DNA of 48,469 nucleotides from the NCBI GenBank assembly GCA_964544635.1, contig CAZJCK010000020.1:1-48469 (forward strand), given 5' to 3'. This DNA is from CAZJCK01 sp964544635 (GTDB lineage Bacteria; Zixibacteria; MSB-5A5; GN15; FEB-12). Positions 24,465 through 33,117 of the stretch are shown one piece after another. How positions within the stretch are numbered: the stretch's first letter is position 1; the number at the start of each line of letters is the position of its first letter. The position numbers and the translations under genes are program-made. The notes beneath the pieces were generated by a model. That model searched no databases, was not told the origin of the DNA, and worked only from the letters and a program-made list of their open reading frames with translations.

Positions 24465-25427
24465 CTAAGAGACAGCAGTCTGCTGTGACTGGATCCTGGT
24501 CTCGGTCTTGCCCAGGGCGGCTTCGAGCGCGACGATGGCGACCTCGAGCTGGTCCATCGTCGGTTCTTTCGTGGTGATCCGCTGGAGCCAGAGACCGGGC
24601 TGGATGAGCAGGCGGGTGATGGCATTGTCACGCGTTTTGCCCGACAACTTGAGCAGTTCGTACGATCCACCGGCGACGATCGGCAGCAGCGCGAAGTGGA
24701 TGGCGAAGCGCTCCAACAGCGCCGGTGGCGCTCCGGTGTAGATGGCATAAAGCGTGTCGGAGACGGCGTATATCAGGATGGCGATGAGGGCGACAATGAG
24801 AATAAACGAGGTTCCGCAGCGCGGGTGGAAGCGGGTGTGGCAGGCAGCCCGTTCGGGCACCAGGTCGTCGCCCATTTCGAAGGCGTAAATCGATTTATGC
24901 TCGGCGCCGTGGTACTGGAACACCCGCTGGAACTCGCCGAACAAGGAGATCAGCCAGACATAGGCAACGAACATGCACAGGCGAATAGCGCCGGCGACGA
25001 GGTTGAACCAGACGGCGTTTTTGTCGACACCAAAGAAATTCGAGATCGCCAGCGGGATGAAGAAAAAGATGAAGATGCCCATCGCCATGGCGAAGGCGGC
25101 AGTGAGACCCAGCATCAGGCCATTGGATTTGTTCGGCTTGTAGTCTTTGCCCTTCTGCGCGGCCTCTTCTTTTTCCGCCTCTTTCACCGCGATGTCGGCG
25201 GAGAAATTGAGTGTCTTGATGCCGATAATGAGCATTTCGGCGAACGACACAGCACCCCGCACAATCGGCAAACCAAGCAGCTTGAACCGTTTGGCCAGCG
25301 AGGTATAGGGGTCGCTCTTGACCACGATCTCACCTGTTGGCGTGCGCACGGCGGTGGCGATGCGGTTTTCCGATCGCATCATCACCCCTTCAATTACTGC
25401 TTGTCCGCCGATATTCAAGTCGGGCAT
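24465..25427 (-). CDS. DUF1385 (YqhQ-type) membrane protein
   Basis: 320 residues. The N-terminal NIGGQAVIEGVMMRSE is diagnostic of DUF1385, as are the GAEHKSIYAFE and CHTRFHPRCGTSFI motifs, the latter with conserved Cys and His. Three or four membrane segments are visible (about 108-130, 145-165, 205-228). The family has no established function, but it is often found next to rpmE and prfA, as here. It follows the rpmE terminator by about 40 bases. Confidence 0.92.
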   Translation of the reverse strand: MPDLNIGGQAVIEGVMMRSENRIATAVRTPTGEIVVKSDPYTSLAKRFKLLGLPIVRGAVSFAEMLIIGIKTLNFSADIAVKEAEKEEAAQKGKDYKPNKSNGLMLGLTAAFAMAMGIFIFFFIPLAISNFFGVDKNAVWFNLVAGAIRLCMFVAYVWLISLFGEFQRVFQYHGAEHKSIYAFEMGDDLVPERAACHTRFHPRCGTSFILIVALIAILIYAVSDTLYAIYTGAPPALLERFAIHFALLPIVAGGSYELLKLSGKTRDNAITRLLIQPGLWLQRITTKEPTMDQLEVAIVALEAALGKTETRIQSQQTAVS

Positions 25428-25467
25428 TGGGTTGGCCTGTCCCTGTCGTTCGGGTTTATGCCGCCAG

Positions 25468-25504
25468 AAAAAAGGCGGCGCACATGATTAATACGCACCG
25501 CCTT
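25468..25504 (-). terminator. Terminator after rpmE with a competing downstream arm
   Basis: Minus-strand stem of about 10 bp (outer arms 25498-25504 and 25472-25478, with a U-G pair) followed by six T (complement of 25468-25473). The 3' arm GCCGCC can also pair with GGCGGC complementary to 25460-25465, giving a mutually exclusive hairpin. That could modulate read-through into DUF1385-prfA. Confidence 0.65.
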
Positions 25505-25529
25505 CAAATTTGACACCAAAAAAATCTGC

Positions 25530-25772
25530 TTATTCGGCGTTCTTCGCCTCTTCCGGCGTCGGGGCTTCCTTCTTGTCCATGCCGTATTTGCGGCGGAAGC
25601 GCTCGACACGTCCGGCGGTATCGATCAGTTTCTGCTTGCCGGTAAAGAACGGATGGCAGACCGAGCAGATTTCGACGGTGATCTCTTTGCGCACCGAGCG
25701 GGTCTCGAAGACGTTGCCGCAGGCGCACTTAACGGTCGACTTCTGGTAATCGGGATGGATTCCGGCTTTCAT
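25530..25772 (-). CDS. rpmE: 50S ribosomal protein L31 (zinc-binding form)
   Basis: 80 residues. The start KAGIHPDYQ, the four zinc-ligand cysteines (Cys16, Cys18, Cys36, Cys39) and HPFFTGKQKLIDTAGRVERF identify the zinc-containing (C+) type L31, which bridges the ribosomal subunits. A short acidic extension follows the family core. The ATG at 25772 has AAAGGAG upstream. It has its own strong promoter and a structured leader. Confidence 0.97.
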   Translation of the reverse strand: MKAGIHPDYQKSTVKCACGNVFETRSVRKEITVEICSVCHPFFTGKQKLIDTAGRVERFRRKYGMDKKEAPTPEEAKNAE

Positions 25773-25824
25773 ATGCCTGCTCCTTTATTTCAATACAACA
25801 ACTTGCCTGTTCTACAACCAATCC

Positions 25825-25853
25825 GGGTGCCGCAAACGTCCGCGGATTCACCC
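25825..25853 (-). promoter_or_regulatory. Structured leader hairpin of rpmE (candidate L31 autoregulatory element)
   Basis: In the rpmE mRNA leader a two-part hairpin can form: GGGTG (25853-25849) with CACCC (25829-25825), and CCGC with GCGG inside it, leaving a 3-base bulge on one side. It lies about 50 bases before the start codon and between the promoter and the Shine-Dalgarno. L31 leaders that bind the protein are known in other phyla. Confidence 0.45.
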
Positions 25854-25863
25854 ACAGCCTATA

Positions 25864-25892
25864 ATTATAGCAATAGATCGGACTTTCGGCAA
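25864..25892 (-). promoter_or_regulatory. Sigma-70-like promoter for rpmE
   Basis: Minus strand: TTGCCG (complement of 25887-25892), exactly 17 bases, and a perfect TATAAT (complement of 25864-25869). The predicted leader is about 85 bases. It begins directly after the stop codon of the methyltransferase gene. Confidence 0.68.
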
Positions 25893-25895
25893 GAC

Positions 25896-26579
25896 CTATT
25901 TGACCGCCAGCACCACCGCCCAGTAGTACTCCCGGTAGGTCAGCCGCTCGATCCGAAACTGTTCCGAAAAGATTTTCTCCAGCTCGGACTGCTCAAAATA
26001 GTTCTTCAGAATGATAAACTCGGTGCCGTTGTCCAGATACCGCCGCTTGTAGTTGTTGCCGTAGCTGTCGCGGCCGGTCGATTCCATGGTCGGCCCTTCA
26101 GCGGACGGGTTGTTGTCGACCAGCCAGATCTGTCCGCCCGAAGCGGTCAGCCGCCTGACCAGATCGAACAGCTGATTGTACTCCTGTCTGGGATGGTGCG
26201 AAAACCAGAAGCCGAGACAGGTGAGGTCAAACTGACCGTCACCAAGCGGCAGCCAGTTGAGATCGGCCTGGACGAACGAGGTGGGGTGACGGTACGGTTT
26301 CTTGAGCGCCTCCCTGATCATGGCGATCGAGCGATCGACCGCCGTCACCTGCTTCGCGGTGGCAGCAAGGCGCGTCGTCCAGTAGCCGGTGCCGCAGGCA
26401 ATGTCGACGACATCGCGACCGGTCGCCAGTTCCTGCAGGCGAGCCGCTTCGTCATCGATCTCTTTCCGGCGCTCGACGTTGTCACGGTAGTAGATCTGTT
26501 CGTATTCGGTGGCGCGGCGATCGTAATAGCGGATCATCTCGGCCTCTGTGCTCGGCTGTCGGCGCTGCTGTCTGGTCAT
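25896..26579 (-). CDS. Class I AdoMet-dependent methyltransferase
   Basis: 227 residues from the ATG at 26579. The frame is open to 26957, but the upstream part is the shadow of the flavoprotein gene. The AdoMet motif VVDIACGTGYW is at 57-67, with TAVDRSIAMI (strand 2) and the FDLTCLGFWFSHHP motif after it. The substrate is unknown; the general look is that of methyltransferase type 11/12 enzymes. Its ATG overlaps the stop of the flavoprotein gene (ATGA), so it is the last gene of the long gcvT-led unit. Confidence 0.88.
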   Translation of the reverse strand: MTRQQRRQPSTEAEMIRYYDRRATEYEQIYYRDNVERRKEIDDEAARLQELATGRDVVDIACGTGYWTTRLAATAKQVTAVDRSIAMIREALKKPYRHPTSFVQADLNWLPLGDGQFDLTCLGFWFSHHPRQEYNQLFDLVRRLTASGGQIWLVDNNPSAEGPTMESTGRDSYGNNYKRRYLDNGTEFIILKNYFEQSELEKIFSEQFRIERLTYREYYWAVVLAVK

Positions 26580-27205
26580 GCTGAACGCTGCAACAATTGT
26601 TCGGCCAGGTTGTGCCCGACGGCATCGGCCTCGGCCAGCGCCTTGTCGTCGGTTTCGGCGCTGCCGGCATCGTGAAACGACGGTGACTTGTGCATGACGA
26701 TCCCCTCGTTGGTCACCTCGACCCACTTGAAGAAACCGGCAATCACTTTGCGGGCGCCCTCGAACCATCCCCGTTCGCCGCCGACAAGGGCCATGGCGCC
26801 GGGACGCTTTTCGGGCAGCAGCTTGAGGAAGTCGTGTTCCGGATCCTGGTCCTCGAAATCGGCCGGCCGGAAGCAATTGCAGCGGTCGATAAACAGCTTG
26901 GCCTGGGCCGACACCGAATCGAAATAGACCGGCGAACCGAACATGAGGCAATCGCACCTGGCTAGTTCGTCATAGACGGGCGACAGATCGTCTTTGAAAA
27001 AACACCAGGCCGGGGTCGGCGCCTCCCCGCAGGCCTGGCAGGGGAGGATGACCAGGTCGTTGAGACGGACATCCTTGCGCGCCACCGTGACACTACCCTC
27101 CAGGCTTTCGGTAAAGGCGCGAGCCATGCGATCGAGGAGGATGTCGGTCGATGAGCCGACGGTCGGCGAGCCGTTGATTACGAGTAGTTCAATCTTCGTC
27201 TTCAC
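26576..27205 (-). CDS. Flavodoxin-fold NAD(P)H-dependent oxidoreductase (WrbA/ISF-like)
   Basis: 209 residues. The FMN phosphate loop is LLVINGSPTVGSSTDILLD. The MFGSPVYFDSVSAQAKLFIDR segment is typical of the NADPH-dependent FMN reductase/iron-sulfur flavoprotein group. The cluster region reads C56-x2-C59-x8-C68, one cysteine fewer than the four of true iron-sulfur flavoproteins, so a 4Fe-4S cluster is doubtful. It overlaps the ABC-F gene by 17 bases and the methyltransferase by 4. The electron acceptor is unknown. Confidence 0.87.
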   Translation of the reverse strand: MKTKIELLVINGSPTVGSSTDILLDRMARAFTESLEGSVTVARKDVRLNDLVILPCQACGEAPTPAWCFFKDDLSPVYDELARCDCLMFGSPVYFDSVSAQAKLFIDRCNCFRPADFEDQDPEHDFLKLLPEKRPGAMALVGGERGWFEGARKVIAGFFKWVEVTNEGIVMHKSPSFHDAGSAETDDKALAEADAVGHNLAEQLLQRSA

Positions 27206-29084
27206 GTTGTAGCAATTCCAGTTCTTCCAAAGTAGTGTACAGGTTCAGGATTTCGTCTTCAAGTTCGTTCTTGCGCCTGGTCGCCTGCTGCAACTTCTCC
27301 CAGTCGTTGCGCGGAATACCGCTGTCAATCGCCTCGACCAATCCGGTCAGTTCCGTTTCATACTCCTGGATCTGCGCACGGGCCTGTTCGATCTGTTTCT
27401 TCAAGCGGGCGCGCGCTTTCGAACGTTCCTTGAACGACTCGTAACCGGTCTTGTCCTTCTCGACCTTCTCCGGTTCGTCCGCCAGTGCCTGCTGCTGTAT
27501 CTTCTCCCGGAAGTAGCTGTAGTTGCCGTCAAAGCAGCGCACCCGGCCGTAGTTGACCCAGAGAGTACGATCGACAACGGCATCGAGAAAGTGACGGTCG
27601 TGGCTGACGATCAGGAAAGAACCGTCAAAGTTGCGCAGGGCATCCTCGAGGGCTTCCCGGGAGTCGATGTCGAGATGGTTGGTCGGCTCGTCGAAGATAA
27701 TGAAGTTGGCCGGGTGGTACAAGAGCCGCGCCAGCGAGAGCTTGGTTTTCTCGCCCCCGGAAAGGGTCGACACTTTCTTGAAGGAATCTTCACCCGAGAA
27801 CCCGAACCGTCCGAGCGCACTGCGAATAGTGCCCGCCTCGGCGGCAACGTCCTTCTCCCACAGCGAGTCGATGACGGTCTGCCCCTCATCGAGATCCGAC
27901 AACTCCTGGTCGAAGTAGGCGACATCGACATTGTTGCCCAGCCGGATCTCACCCTCAAGCGGCTCCAGTTCGCCGATGAGCGCCTTGAGTATGGTCGACT
28001 TGCCGGAACCGTTGCGGCCGATCAGCCCGACCTTGTCGCCGCGATAGATATCGAAGTGAATGTCCCGCACCACCGGTTGGCCGTTGTAGCCGAGCGAGAC
28101 CGAGTCGAGTGACAGGACGTGTTCGTACGAGCGTCCGGACAGCTTGACATCGATCGATGCCCCGGCCTGTTCGTCGCGCGGCCGGGCGATCCGCTGGATG
28201 CGACCGAGATGCTTCAGTTTCGACTTGGCCTGACGCGATTTTTGACCGGCCATGTTGCGGCGGACATAATCCTCGAGACGCTTGATTTCCTCCTGCTGGT
28301 GACGGTAGCGGTGTTCGTGCAGACGGCGGCGTTCTTCGCGATCTACGAGATACTTTTCAAAACCGCCGGTGTAGGTGTCGAGCTTGCCGAACGCCATCTC
28401 CCAGACCAGATTGACCGTTGCCGTGAGAAAGGAGCGATCGTGCGACACGACAACGTACGCCTTGTCCAAGGACTTGAGATATTCCTCGAGCCAGACGGTG
28501 GAGTCGATATCGAGATGGTTGGTCGGCTCGTCGAGCAACAGCAGCGTACCCTTGCCGGCCAGCACACGGGCAAGGGCGGCGCGGTTCTTCTCCCCGCCGG
28601 AGAACTGGCGCAGCGGTTCTTCAAAGCGTTCCTCGACAAAACCCAGGCCCATGAGGATGCGCTTGATTTCATCCTCGAAACCGAAGCCGCCCTCAATTTC
28701 GAACAACTGCTGCAGCTGGCCCAGCTCCTCGAGCGCCTTCTCGTCGTCGGGCGCATAGCTCAGTTGTGTTTCAAGATCGGTGATCTTGTGTCTCAGGTCG
28801 TGCAGTTCAGGGCGGGCGGCGGCTACGAAATCGAACAGGGAGTCGTCGTAGTACTCCGTCTGTTCCTGCTCGATGTATTCGATGCGGCAGTTCTTTGCCC
28901 TGTTGATGCTGCCGGCATCGAGTTCAGACTTGCCGGCCAGCAGTTCGAAGAACGTCGTCTTGCCGATACCGTTGCGCCCGACCAAACCGATACGATCTTC
29001 GGTACGGATGGTAAACGACACGTCGTCGAGAATGACCTGGTCATTGAAGGCTTTACTGAGAGATTCCCCGGCCAGCAGCGACAC
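27189..29084 (-). CDS. ABC-F family ATPase (Uup/EttA-like)
   Basis: 631 residues from the GTG at 29084, which has AGGAG 7 bases upstream and lies 4 bases after the previous stop. The longer frame to 29279 is out of family. It has two ABC domains without membrane segments: Walker A GRNGIGKTTF and GRNGSGKST, signatures FSGGEKNR and LSGGEKTK, Walker B LLLLDEPTNHLD and FIIFDEPTNHLD. The linker between them (RRLHEHRYRHQQEEIKRLED) is the ribosome-contacting arm. A C-terminal coiled coil (about 545-625) is typical of Uup. These proteins act on ribosomes or at DNA branches. No antibiotic link can be inferred. Confidence 0.94.
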   Translation of the reverse strand: MSLLAGESLSKAFNDQVILDDVSFTIRTEDRIGLVGRNGIGKTTFFELLAGKSELDAGSINRAKNCRIEYIEQEQTEYYDDSLFDFVAAARPELHDLRHKITDLETQLSYAPDDEKALEELGQLQQLFEIEGGFGFEDEIKRILMGLGFVEERFEEPLRQFSGGEKNRAALARVLAGKGTLLLLDEPTNHLDIDSTVWLEEYLKSLDKAYVVVSHDRSFLTATVNLVWEMAFGKLDTYTGGFEKYLVDREERRRLHEHRYRHQQEEIKRLEDYVRRNMAGQKSRQAKSKLKHLGRIQRIARPRDEQAGASIDVKLSGRSYEHVLSLDSVSLGYNGQPVVRDIHFDIYRGDKVGLIGRNGSGKSTILKALIGELEPLEGEIRLGNNVDVAYFDQELSDLDEGQTVIDSLWEKDVAAEAGTIRSALGRFGFSGEDSFKKVSTLSGGEKTKLSLARLLYHPANFIIFDEPTNHLDIDSREALEDALRNFDGSFLIVSHDRHFLDAVVDRTLWVNYGRVRCFDGNYSYFREKIQQQALADEPEKVEKDKTGYESFKERSKARARLKKQIEQARAQIQEYETELTGLVEAIDSGIPRNDWEKLQQATRRKNELEDEILNLYTTLEELELLQREDED

Positions 29085-29088
29085 CGTG

Positions 29089-31161
29089 CTACTCCTGTTC
29101 AGTCCGCCCGCTGCGCGAAAGGAGCATTTCGAGCGCCATGAGGATGGCGGCAACCCACAGGAATACCTGCCACAGCTCCTTGCCGAACCGCAGTTCGGCG
29201 ACGGCGCCGGCGAGGGCGACATCTTCTTCGAGCAGCGGCGCCTGGGGAGCGCCGAGGGCGTCGGCGAACTGGTCGGCATCGACCGCCGTCAGGTTGCACT
29301 CGGTCGGATTAATGTTCACCGCGAAGCGATCAATCTCGCGCCCCTGGAAATAGAGATGGTAGATGCCGGGTCGATTGATCGGTCGCGCCCGTACCACCAG
29401 CGCCCCCTGCTGTTCTTCCGGGGGCAGCGTGACACGCAGGCTGTCGGGTGTTTCCATCTCGACGGGGGAATCGATTCCGCCGCTCAACTCAACCGAACGG
29501 GTAATGGTCTGGCCGGAAAAGAGTGTCATGTCGTAACTCGACAGGCCGCTTGCCAGGTACTCGGCGATTCGCGACACAAACGGCACGAAGAACGAATGAC
29601 CGGCCAGGTCGTTGTATTGCGGCGCCATCGGCGCCAGCCAGGTGAGAATGCGGCCGCGACCCAGCGACGATTCAACCAGCGCCGGGCGGTTGCCGGAGAA
29701 GCCGGCGATCACGTTGGCATCGACGCCGGCGCTGACAGTCGGCAGGGTGTAGAACTTGATTTCCGGCGGCTGGTTCTGGTCAAACGAAAAGACATTGAAC
29801 ACCGGGTGGTCGATATCGACATCGGCCAGGGTATAGTAACCGGCCCGGGTAAAGTCGGGATCGATCGGTTCGTCAATCGATACGCCGGCTACCGGCGCCC
29901 ACACCGCGTTGTACTGATCGAGCGGCGTACCGGCGCCGTAGCTCAAAAAGAGAGAGCGACCGTTGCGCACAAACGCCTTCAGCCGGTCGACATACATCTG
30001 CGGCAACCGCGGAATACCGGAGAGAAAGATGGCGTCGTAGTCAAAGACGTTGATACCCGACAGCTCGTCGGTAGCGGCAATCTTGACCGACCAGTACTGC
30101 GCCATATCGGGGCTGGGCGACAGCGCCAGCGACATCAGTCGCGATGCCGGATCGTCGTTGATGATCAGCACATTGAACTGCTCGGGTATGGTAAAACTGA
30201 AGTACCAGCGGTTGTCGCCGGGGAAGGCGTCGTCGGAGAGTTCGACATACCCGGAATGCAGACCGGCGCGGGAAACCGAGCGGCTGAAACGCACCGCCGC
30301 CTGTTCCCCGGCGCCGACCACGGCGTCGGTCTGGGCCACGCGAGTACCGTCGAGGAAGAGCGATACGATCAGGTCGTCGCGCGCCTCGCCGGAGTAGTTC
30401 TTGAGGGTGGCGGTGATGTCGAAATCATGGCCCGGCAGGATGAGCTGTCCGCCAAAGTCGACAGTCAGGATGCCGGCATTGTCGTTTTCTTCGAGCGGTA
30501 AGTCGAGAATGTAGACGTTGGCGCCGGTTTCCGCAAGCAACGGCGCCTCGGGCAGGGCGCTGCGCTGGCGATCGCTGATGATGTACAGTTCCTTGTTCAA
30601 ATTGGCGGCCGTTTCCAGCAGCGAGCCGGCGCGGTCGAGGGCCTGTTCCATGTCGCCCGGCAGATCACTGGCCGCGAGGCGCCTGAGCTTTTCCAGCGCC
30701 ACTGCCGCCGAGGTAAACACGTCGGCAGTTTCCACTTCGACCAGGGGTACGGTCGGCACCACGGCGATATCGTCCGATTCGGAAAATGTAGCGAGCAGTT
30801 CCTCGGTTCGTTCCACGGCCAAATCATACAGCACGCCGTCGGCGACATATCGTTGCATCGACGCCGAGTTATCAACGACGACGACCGCCGAGACCTCGGC
30901 GTGAGATCCGATGTTGCCGCCCTCGGTTGTCGGCCGGGCGAACGCCAGCACGACCGCAAGGATGATCAGCATGCGCAGCAAGAGAAGCAGCAGCTGGCGG
31001 ATTTTAAGGCGTCGCACCTGGCGCTTCTGCATCTGCTTGAGATGCTTCAGCGACGAAAACTCGACTACTTTCACCCGACGTTTGGAGAACAGGTGAAGGA
31101 TGAGCGGAATGAGGGCGGCTGCCGCCGCTAAGAGCACGGCACTGTTGAGGAAACTAAACAT
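29089..31161 (-). CDS. BatA-like membrane protein with von Willebrand A domain
   Basis: 690 residues. The N-terminal double-transmembrane module (5-25 and 55-75) with LIPLILHLFSKRRVKVVEFS between the helices is the BatA-type domain. A VWA domain follows, with a metal site motif DNSAS (Asp97, Ser99, Ser101). The large middle part (230-640) is extracytoplasmic and beta-rich, and includes a Rossmann-like segment (IFLSGIPRLPQMYVDRLKAFV). A C-terminal helix lies at 663-681. In Bacteroides and others, Bat proteins accompany an MoxR ATPase; none is visible here. It sits 3 bases after the TPR gene, with which it may form a complex. Confidence 0.88.
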   Translation of the reverse strand: MFSFLNSAVLLAAAAALIPLILHLFSKRRVKVVEFSSLKHLKQMQKRQVRRLKIRQLLLLLLRMLIILAVVLAFARPTTEGGNIGSHAEVSAVVVVDNSASMQRYVADGVLYDLAVERTEELLATFSESDDIAVVPTVPLVEVETADVFTSAAVALEKLRRLAASDLPGDMEQALDRAGSLLETAANLNKELYIISDRQRSALPEAPLLAETGANVYILDLPLEENDNAGILTVDFGGQLILPGHDFDITATLKNYSGEARDDLIVSLFLDGTRVAQTDAVVGAGEQAAVRFSRSVSRAGLHSGYVELSDDAFPGDNRWYFSFTIPEQFNVLIINDDPASRLMSLALSPSPDMAQYWSVKIAATDELSGINVFDYDAIFLSGIPRLPQMYVDRLKAFVRNGRSLFLSYGAGTPLDQYNAVWAPVAGVSIDEPIDPDFTRAGYYTLADVDIDHPVFNVFSFDQNQPPEIKFYTLPTVSAGVDANVIAGFSGNRPALVESSLGRGRILTWLAPMAPQYNDLAGHSFFVPFVSRIAEYLASGLSSYDMTLFSGQTITRSVELSGGIDSPVEMETPDSLRVTLPPEEQQGALVVRARPINRPGIYHLYFQGREIDRFAVNINPTECNLTAVDADQFADALGAPQAPLLEEDVALAGAVAELRFGKELWQVFLWVAAILMALEMLLSRSGRTEQE

Positions 31162-31164
31162 AAC

Positions 31165-33078
31165 TTACAGTTTGGCCTGCCAGGTAAAAGGATTTTCGAT
31201 CAGGCGTTTGGCCTCGTCCTGGTGGTAGGCTGCGGCCGGCAGGCTGATGACATTGGCGTAGTACTCACGCGCGGTTTCATGGTCGTTTTCCAGATCGGCG
31301 ACTTTACCCAGCCACAGGTTTATCATACCGAGATAGTACGGCCTTGTTTCAAGAAAGTAGCCGATTTGCAGATACTCCCTGGCGACCTCGATATCACCGG
31401 TACCGGCATAGCTGATACCGTTCCACATATACAGATCGGCGCGGCTCGGTTCGGCGCCGAGCACGGAATTGATTATCCCCTGCGCCGCCTTGAAGTGTCC
31501 CGTCGCCTGCTGCCTGAGAGCGGCGTCGTCGGAGCCCAGCAGAATCGTTCCGAGCAGGACTCGGCTCTCGGCCTGGGCGCCGCCGCCGGCTGATTCGGTA
31601 ACGACCTGCTGCAGCGCTTCCCGGGCACGCTGGTCGCGACCTTCAGTATGGTAGTACAACCCTCTGTTGAAGGCAATAAGGGCGCTGTTCGAATCGATCT
31701 GCGCGGCCTTTTCGAACAGCTCGATGGCAGGAGCAGATCGTCCGGCCATCAGCAGGTAACTCCCCTGCGCCATGGTCGCGAAAACATTCGCTGTATCAAG
31801 CGCGGCCAGCTGCTCGGCCGCTTCGGCAGCATTGTAGTAATCGCCGGAATAGAAGTACGCCAGGTGCAGGTCCGACAATACTCGACCGCTGTCATTGGCG
31901 TTGGCGGCACGTTCGATCATGCGACGGTACTGTTTTAACGCCGCATCGTAGGCGAACAGGCCTTCGGCACGCTGGGCATATCGGCTGAGGGTGCCGAGGT
32001 CAATCGTGACGGTATCGACAAACTGCCGCCAGTCGTTTTCCATGTCGGCAAGTGACATCCGGTAGGTCGACTCCAGCGCTTGTGTCAGGTTGAGATCGTG
32101 CGCTTCGCGGTAGACATTCTTGAACTGGCCCGGCCCGAACGATGCCATCAGGTACTTAACGAAGCTCGATGCCACCAGATCGGCAAGGCGCGGATCATCG
32201 CCGCGATATTCGACTGGATCCGCGAATCGGGAGAGCATTGGCGACGGATCGTCGAGCAAAATCTCGCGCATATCAAGCGTGGCCGGGGCAAAGTAACCGG
32301 CGATACCATCGATCAACATCGGGTGGCTGTAGCCCAGGTTGCGCTGCACGGCGGCACTGATCATGATGAACGGATCGGCCCCCACGGCGGTATGGCCGTA
32401 CACCCCTACCGCCAGTGAGCGAGTCGGATCGACCATCATGGCGAAGTTGCGGTCCCACCAGACCGATGCCATAAAGCAGGGCGCCAGGTAGACTGTATAC
32501 TTACCGGGCAACGAAAACTTGAGCATATTGGCCACCTGGCGATATTCGTATTCGAACATCGACTTGACGGTCGGCCAGTAGTAGTCACCAAACGACCCCT
32601 GCACATAGTAGAAGTCAGCATTGGCGCTGGGACGCGACTTGAACTGATCGCCAGCCCGATGATTGTAGGGACACTCCCCCAGGTCTATCTCGATCGGCTC
32701 CAGTGGTACCACCGTGAACGCCAACTCGCCGCCGCCCTTTGCAGGAATACCGGTCAGGCGGGCGGGCAGTTCGTACTCGACAGTGAACCGCCGCGAGATG
32801 GTCGATGAGCGCGGCCCCAGCGTGACAATGTGCACAACCAGGTCGCACTTGTTGGAGTCGATGGCGCTGACTTCGATATCGCTGGAAAAACCGACATGGT
32901 AGCCGGTCATCGGGATGCCGTCGACGCAATCGACAGTGTCGGTCAGCAACGTGACCGGCTCGGCGCCCGGCTCTGTTTGCGCGATCGACAGTTGACAGCG
33001 CACCGCCGGGGTGGCCAGGGCCGGCACCGCGGCCAGCCCGAAAAGCAGGCACAGACTATAGGTAATCAGTTGGATCAT
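31165..33078 (-). CDS. Exported TPR protein with a degenerate peptidase-MA-like domain
   Basis: 637 residues. Signal peptide 1-22 (ALA/TPA). Residues 25-150 are beta-rich with cysteine pairs. Residues 150-360 resemble a gluzincin-type peptidase domain, but the metal-binding HExxH is not found, and the region where W-x-x-EGLAxYF is expected reads LIDGIAGYF. It is therefore probably inactive. Residues 365-630 are TPR units (for example YNAAEAAEQLAALDTANVFA, APAIELFEKAAQIDSNSALI). The start is an ATG at 33078. It lies upstream of and nearly touches the BatA-like gene, suggesting a joint envelope role. Confidence 0.8.
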   Translation of the reverse strand: MIQLITYSLCLLFGLAAVPALATPAVRCQLSIAQTEPGAEPVTLLTDTVDCVDGIPMTGYHVGFSSDIEVSAIDSNKCDLVVHIVTLGPRSSTISRRFTVEYELPARLTGIPAKGGGELAFTVVPLEPIEIDLGECPYNHRAGDQFKSRPSANADFYYVQGSFGDYYWPTVKSMFEYEYRQVANMLKFSLPGKYTVYLAPCFMASVWWDRNFAMMVDPTRSLAVGVYGHTAVGADPFIMISAAVQRNLGYSHPMLIDGIAGYFAPATLDMREILLDDPSPMLSRFADPVEYRGDDPRLADLVASSFVKYLMASFGPGQFKNVYREAHDLNLTQALESTYRMSLADMENDWRQFVDTVTIDLGTLSRYAQRAEGLFAYDAALKQYRRMIERAANANDSGRVLSDLHLAYFYSGDYYNAAEAAEQLAALDTANVFATMAQGSYLLMAGRSAPAIELFEKAAQIDSNSALIAFNRGLYYHTEGRDQRAREALQQVVTESAGGGAQAESRVLLGTILLGSDDAALRQQATGHFKAAQGIINSVLGAEPSRADLYMWNGISYAGTGDIEVAREYLQIGYFLETRPYYLGMINLWLGKVADLENDHETAREYYANVISLPAAAYHQDEAKRLIENPFTWQAKL

Positions 33079-33117
33079 GCTGATTTATACGTTCCTGATG
33101 GGAATTCGTCGAGCGAT

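Noticed and set aside
26580..26957. N-terminal extension of the methyltransferase frame
   Set aside because: Arg/Gly-rich out-of-family sequence overlapping the flavoprotein gene; the ATGA overlap at 26576-26579 gives a better start.
29085..29279. N-terminal extension of the ABC-F frame
   Set aside because: It lies within the BatA-like gene and has no ABC-F similarity; the GTG at 29084 has a proper Shine-Dalgarno.
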